The notes under the pieces: generated by a model | Seen by the model: only the letters and a program-made list of their open reading frames with translations | Databases searched by the model: none | Told to the model about the DNA's origin: nothing | From: Vanessa cardui | Lineage: Eukaryota; Arthropoda; Insecta; Lepidoptera; Nymphalidae | Length of the DNA stretch: 64,000 nucleotides | Assembly: GCF_905220365.1 (NCBI RefSeq) | Contig: NC_061154.1 | Span: 5,332,001-5,396,000, forward strand | Reading direction: 5' to 3' | Shown here: positions 58,606-64,000 of the stretch, piece after piece | Position numbering within the stretch: position 1 is the first letter of the stretch | How the letters are laid out: every line of letters starts with the position of its first letter | Position numbers and translations under genes: made by a program

Positions 58606-59278
58606 TTTTAAGGTACGTATTGATTAGGTACCTTATGCTATTTTTAAGGAAAACCTAAGTCCCAAAAAAAAGAAATATATTTTTTAAATTGTATATTGAT
58701 AAGTAAGTACCTTATATTGAAGTAGTACTACTTATCTAAATATAAAAAATATATTTTTTGTAAAATTATACCTATCATTATTATATTCTATTATAAGTAT
58801 ATAAATAATACAAGTGGATATTTTTAAGAAATTTCTATCACCATTTTCTGTTTAAGAATTTAAAAAATATATATTGACGTATAAAAAATGACAAATTGCA
58901 ATTTTTTTACTAAATTAGGTATCTATCTACTATAAATATCTACGTAGTTCAAAGACATAGAAAAAAGCAAAAAAATGCGTATCGACTTCAACGTTACACG
59001 AAGCATCTAAATTCATTTTCAAAGTTTACCTTTAAGGGTAAGTATTAATCGATGTTCAACCGCATCGGAGGTGATGTATTTATCTTAGTTCCACGCCAGA
59101 ATATCACAGTAAATTTCATCAAAACATAGTATTTCTCAAAGCAATTTTATACTTTAAATATATAGATTTAGATTCAAAAACCGTATTATAACACTTGCGC
59201 TTTACGACCTTACTGTCTCTACAGTGTGACAAAACAAAAAATAGATCTAAGCGACTATAATCAATTCATCTCGCTTGC

Positions 59279-59555
59279 TATAAACGGGGTTTTGTGGTAT
59301 AGAAAGAGATAAGAACAACGACGAACATTTCGAATGCCAAACCGCATTCGGTTAGTTGAGGCGTGCGATTGGCGAATTCGGTGGTGGAGGCGTGGCAACG
59401 TCGCAGCATCGCTTCGCCCCTTCAGATGTCTGCCGGGCTCGAACAGTGCCGTGTTCAAATTTCGAACAGTTGAATGCGTATTGTAACTGTTTGGCGGTGA
59501 AATTTACCGCGCCACGCGACGTTGCCAGTTCGCGCTGGTTCAGGACTTAGGAGGT
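59279..59555 (+). promoter_or_regulatory. GC-rich island, possible promoter and untranslated first exon
   Basis: A TATAAAC string at 59279-59285 is followed by a GC-rich stretch from about 59340 to 59545 (GGTGGTGGAGGCGTGGCAAC, CGCTTCGCCCCTTCAGATG, CCGCGCCACGCGACGTTGCC). It ends in TTAGGAG followed by GTAATT at 59554, a plausible splice donor. Overlapping opposite-strand frames (59261-59458 minus, 59356-59550 plus) show composition rather than coding signal. A promoter plus non-coding exon of a gene or lncRNA is one reading; an enhancer is another. Confidence 0.35.
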
Positions 59556-61011
59556 AATTGAATTATGATATTTTTGGCCCCGTTATTTACCGAAGGGTAA
59601 ATGTGGCTTTCACCTGTTTAAGTTCGCTCCGTTTTTTATTTGACAAGCTTATAGTTAGGACAACTTGTAGTCGCCATAATTTTCTTCTGCTGTTTATAAG
59701 TGTTAGTTGGATATTTACAGTAAATAAGTAGGGTTAAAAGTAAGCAAAGATTTTTTATGATTTTGTTAACCGTGAAACTACTACACAAACGCGTCCTGCG
59801 GCGCGACACTTAAATAATTCTATACACACTTACACAGGTATTCAAATGCAACTTGTTAACAAGTTTATGGCAACACTTTTGAAGAACTTAAAAGCTGTTT
59901 TAACGTAATTCTAATCAAAAATTTATACAAGACAAAAAATGAATTAATTAATCTTTTATGCTGATATAATACTTTGTATTTTTAAATTCATGACTTTAGT
60001 AGACCTAGTCATAACACTTTTTTTATGTCTTTCTCGATGAAGTTTTCTTAAGATTTCTTTTCGTAGATTATAAATGCTTAAGTAACGTTTAGATTAATGG
60101 AAAATATAATTAGTATACTTATGTACATTAAATATTTTACTTCTGTGAATGATATAAACAATATTATCATTTCATTTATGGTGTTTACAGCATTGTAGAG
60201 TATTGTGTCTGAGAAAAATATTTATAAGAAATTTTCGATTTGGTATTTGTGTATTTAAAAACGACTATATCTTAAATAATTATAAAATCACACAGATAAT
60301 ATTTATATTCAATAAATCCTCTTATTCTAATTAATTATTTGATATTGTTGACGTCGAAGTTCGCAAAATTAATTAATCATTTTGATATATTTTTTCGCCG
60401 AGCAACATCGTTACTAACGAAAGTAATTTTTATGTCCTCCACTCACTAGCCGCTTACAAGATTCGTACGTTTAAACATTCAGTGAGTACTTACAATTAGT
60501 ATATGTAGGCATTCAAGAAACTGGATAGCTATATGTAATTGCAAACACTTATGGGCCTTTAATTACAATGTACTCGTGTCTCCTTAACAATCTAATTGCT
60601 TTAACGATGTATCGTGTTAATACTATCGATAATAATTAGTTGCGGTACATCACTTCGCTATGAATGAATGTATGAATGGGTTGAACTTATTTTGCAACGT
60701 CTGATCTAAAGCTCGTATCATATTTAATTAATGAACGCTGCCATCTGTTGGTATAAATTTATGTTTTTTTTTTTTCAATTTATCAAACGTATTAATAAAT
60801 GTGTAATAGGAAATGCTTAAGACCGTCAGGTATTCGCTTGAATTAATCATTAGAACGGGTTTTTCATGTAACCTTGTGGAGGGGGGAAGGGATGAACGTG
60901 TTTTATTTTTGAGTTTAGTAACTGTAGTGCGTATCCTTAATAATCTTGATATTTATACGATATCGATATTAAAAGGTCCGTGTATTATCTAAACGATTGG
61001 AAATCTTTGTT

Positions 61012-61064
61012 CCGATAAACTTATCGGTTAATCTTAACGCAGTTAACTAACTGCGTTAAGATTA
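61012..61064. repeat. Two adjacent perfect inverted repeats
   Basis: CCGATAA-AC-TTATCGG at 61012-61027. One base later there is a 17-bp perfect stem, arms 61029-61045 and 61048-61064, also separated by AC. The first contains converging GATA sites, the second TAACTG Myb-like strings. Not part of any recognised repeat. Confidence 0.85.
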
Positions 61065-62439
61065 TTCGTAATTACTAATTTGTTGTATTAATTAGATTGA
61101 AGCGTCAACCGGTTTAATTTCCATAAATATACATCAGATACTTTCTTAATTTTGAGTAAACGTGACCAAATTTGAAATCATTTCGAACCATAGATTTTTG
61201 TTTTTTTTATGACATAATAATTGACTTTATGGTGGGTAGGTACATAGATTACTTAAATAGATGTGATATAAGACGGTTTGTAATGGTGTTTAATTATGTT
61301 TATTATGGAATATATTTCATTAAAAAATTTGAAAATAAAATGTTTATACTAAATTATTGATAAGGCTTTTTTTTAAGTCCAAAGTTTAAGCCTTATAAAT
61401 TAATATAGGTATAATTTTATTAAGATTCATTTCAGATATTCGATACTATATAAAAATACACACAAACTGAATGTATAAAGAAATATATAACCTTATCGTT
61501 TCTCATCCGAATTTTTGTCCTCATTTTTATTTCATTCGAAATTCCAATGAAACTTCTCGGTAGTAACTTCGACGACAATGATGAACTTAGTGAATCGCTA
61601 ACTTCGACGTTCGAGAAAAAGTTTTACCTACTAAATAATATATAGGTACTAGGTATATATAGGTATACCTACATGAGCATTTCTATCTAGTTTCATTCAA
61701 GGAAATAAAATCTAGAATTCCTTAGCGTGTCCACAAAAACTGGACCGTTCTATTTCTTCTTCATACAATATTTTTAATTGCTATCTATTAAACTGTAATC
61801 AATCTCCGCTCCGCAATGTAATTATATGTCTCATTACTCCTCGTTACTTCGTCATTAAAACTTATGATAGATTTCTCGTTTCTCAAACTATTTTCACAAA
61901 TGCCATTTAATAAGGGATATGTACTTTTATTGATATGTATACTATTTATTTATTACATACAAGTCAACTATGAACGTATATATATATTGTTTGATTACTT
62001 AATATAAATACTTTATCATGATAATAAATCAGTACCTTAGTGTTAAGAAACCGCAGGGAAGTTGTACGATTAATAGCGAATAGATTTTCCAAATATCGCC
62101 GATTATAGCAATATTGTACATTCGGTTCTACGCGTAATTAATTCTCTTCCGATATCTGCTTAAATAGTTGGAAGTAACCGTATCCCACGCAAATAATCAG
62201 AAGGCCATACGTAAGCTCAAGCGAGCGTAAAAAAACAGAATATTCTTGCAGAAACGGTTAACGCCTGTTAATAATTAATGACTAAGTATTGAGGGATATA
62301 ATACTTTATTATCAATGTTTATATAGATACATAACTACAAACATATTTACGATGTCTAAAAGAACTTCACGTACGAACTTAGCGAGTACTAGTTGGGTAG
62401 GGTTCCTTTTCAAATATCGTTAGGTTTTCTTGATAATAA

Positions 62440-62660
62440 ATGCTGTGTGAGCTCGTATTCAGAAGGGAGTGGCGAAGGGTGGCAGGGAGGCTGAGAGAAG
62501 CCGCCCAGAGGGGTCGGAGCGTGCTTTTTACCCTCATTCGCGACACGAATGCATTGCAGTTGCAAATTTCGTCTTCGAATATTGTGTATACAACGAAAGG
62601 TTTTCGTTTTGTCGTGAAGCTGAGCATTAGTGGTTTCGTTTCCAGTTAATGTGGTTACCA
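62440..62660. promoter_or_regulatory. GC-rich island with overlapping short frames
   Basis: From about 62455 to 62545 the sequence is GC-rich with purine bias (GGGTGGCAGGGAGGCTGAGA, GCCGCCCAGAGGGGTCGGAG). It carries an ATG-initiated 69-codon plus frame (62440-62649) and an 82-codon minus frame (62379-62627). The plus frame is arginine-rich and lacks any domain I know, so I do not call it a gene. Untranslated exon or regulatory island are the alternatives. Confidence 0.3.
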
Positions 62661-63280
62661 GTGATACCTGGTTGGGACTGTTTTAATTAAACATTCAGTG
62701 TTTAAATGTTACACTAAATTGGAAGTGCTGTGTACGGTAATTTGTTTTTATTTTATAGGTCAGTCAGCTTGTGATTAATTGAAGTATTTAAGCGTTATTT
62801 ATAGTTACGATTTAAGAACTGTATTTATGCCTATGTACTATTAAAATAAAAAGTAAATTTACTTGAAATAACTACATAACGATGCTTTTACTCTTCTGTT
62901 TCATAACGTAACTATACTTTTTAAATCATCAAGTATGAATACGGAAAAATGAGAAACGATTCTGAATTAAACATTTCAAAATAAAAATTAGTTTACAAAA
63001 TTACATTTCATAATATCTAAATATCCCATCTGAGTGCATGTGATTATTGCAAAAAGTTTAGTAATTTATTTCATTAAACATATTAACCGTATAAGTTGAA
63101 CATAACGTGTGTTTTATGTAATTAAAACTTAACATTAGTATTAATGATGTTAGTTAAATCTGGATGGATTAAAGTGTATTTAATATTAATTTGTTATATT
63201 AAAAAAGGCTTAAGTGATACTATTTAGCTACTAATTAGTTCTGTTTTCGATTCGTTCGGGTTGAGCAGTTGATCACGCTA

Positions 63281-63296
63281 ATTATCACCTGATAAT
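63281..63296. promoter_or_regulatory. Converging GATA sites around an E-box
   Basis: ATTATC-ACCT-GATAAT, a perfect 6-bp inverted repeat whose centre spells CACCTG (63286-63291), an E-box. A paired GATA/E-box arrangement is a plausible factor-binding module, but a motif this short can occur by chance. Confidence 0.3.
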
Positions 63297-64000
63297 GATC
63301 ATTGATTACTTTATTCATTATAATTAATAGAATATCATTCAAAGGCCTATGGTTCGTAAGTTTATTGACCTTTCGAAAACTTGTTTATATTAAAATATAT
63401 TTGTATACCTAGTTAGTTTACGGAGATGAAAAATTAGGTTGAATTTTGATTCGCTCCATATCAACGCTATTCATTGATTACTTACACGCTAGCGTTATGA
63501 AAGACGTATTAAATATTTATTTACCGATTTAAAATATTTCTACTTATGTTTACTTAAAATGTTTTCGCATTTCATATTTATTTATTTTCTTCCGTAGATT
63601 ATTAAAGAACTGTATATATTATCATTATCGAAATCATTAAATATCTAGTTTTATTTTATCAGGCTTGTTTATTTATGGCAATTAATTATATTATTTTTAT
63701 GGCAATAAAATTAATACCGTAAAGTTTTTAAATATGAGAAATGTTTTTTTTTGTTGATTGATATTAAATTTATAAAATAAGGCTTGTGTACATATTCCAG
63801 CCCTCTTGTTGAAGTTGAATCATGAGCTTTAATTGTCGGTATACCTACTCTATACATTATAAGTATAAAAATTATTTACTATTACACCTATATAGAAGTC
63901 GATACAAGTATACCGATAACCGTCTAAAGTAAAATTTAATTCTAATATCAACTATATTTAAATTAAATGTATTTCATTTAATTTTCAAAATTTTATGTCA

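Larger units (their letters stand above)
58606..64000. other. Repeat-free unique region
   Basis: 5.4 kb in which I find no copy of any repeat family that litters the rest of the window. It is AT-rich except for two GC islands and contains a cluster of palindromes at 61.0 kb (all listed). Short frames at 61172 and elsewhere are AT-driven. Confidence 0.5.

Noticed and set aside
62440..62649. 69-codon arginine-rich plus frame in GC island
   Set aside because: An overlapping minus-strand frame of similar length shows that open frames here follow from composition.
1..64000. CRISPR arrays, operons, ribosome binding sites, riboswitches
   Set aside because: The sequence is animal nuclear DNA by its repeats and composition; no regularly spaced direct repeats were seen.

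Overview
The window looks like intergenic or deep intronic DNA from a lepidopteran insect, most likely a butterfly. The base composition is strongly AT-rich, with long A/T runs. The same few dispersed repeats known from butterfly genomes recur on both strands: a tRNA-derived SINE with box A TGGCCCAGTGG and box B GGTTCAAACCC, a second tRNA-derived SINE, and a LINE-tail-like repeat. The species cannot be fixed from the sequence. I recognise no protein-coding gene, no true tRNA or rRNA gene and no known microRNA hairpin. The longest open frame is 107 codons, and the open frames look like chance or repeat-derived.

Layout. 0-5.4 kb: two nearly intact SINE copies with perfect target-site duplications around quiet AT-rich DNA. 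5.4-14 kb: mostly unique, with GC-rich patches at 6.6, 7.5 and 11.2 kb, two copies of repeat B (9.3 and 11.7 kb) and a fold-back at 10.6 kb. 14-16.8 kb: a TIR-bearing MITE, a second SINE type, a perfect 23-bp hairpin and two minus-strand SINEs, one a short deletion derivative with a clean target duplication. 16.8-33.2 kb: scattered old SINE, B and family C fragments plus a longer copy of the same MITE at 25.2 kb. 33.2-44 kb: mostly unique, with a possible Wnt/TCF-type regulatory element at 35.8 kb, several SINEs and two B copies. 44-47 kb: a dense repeat island with a SINE and four same-strand B copies, the last two being head-to-tail units of about 530 bp. 47.4-47.6 kb: a GC-rich patch with a CRE-like site and a 20-bp homeobox-type palindrome. 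50-54.2 kb: a small inverted-repeat element, three SINEs and the 3' end of a LINE. 56.5-57.5 kb: a 962-bp DNA transposon derivative with matching terminal inverted repeats, a TA duplication and about ten copies of an ATTGGACC-like motif. 58.6-64 kb: no recognisable repeat, two GC-rich islands (59.4 and 62.5 kb) and a cluster of palindromes at 61.0 kb.

Nothing here works together as a pathway. The biology is that of transposable elements: Pol III-transcribed SINEs mobilised by LINE machinery, non-autonomous DNA elements, and a shared 3' tail between repeat B and a LINE. Candidate regulatory patches are embedded among them. The strongest leads are the ATTGGACC-rich element, the SINE variants with intact target duplications, the LINE/B shared tail, the TCF-plus-helper site at 35.83 kb and the repeat-free right end with GC islands. 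All percentages and identities are by eye.
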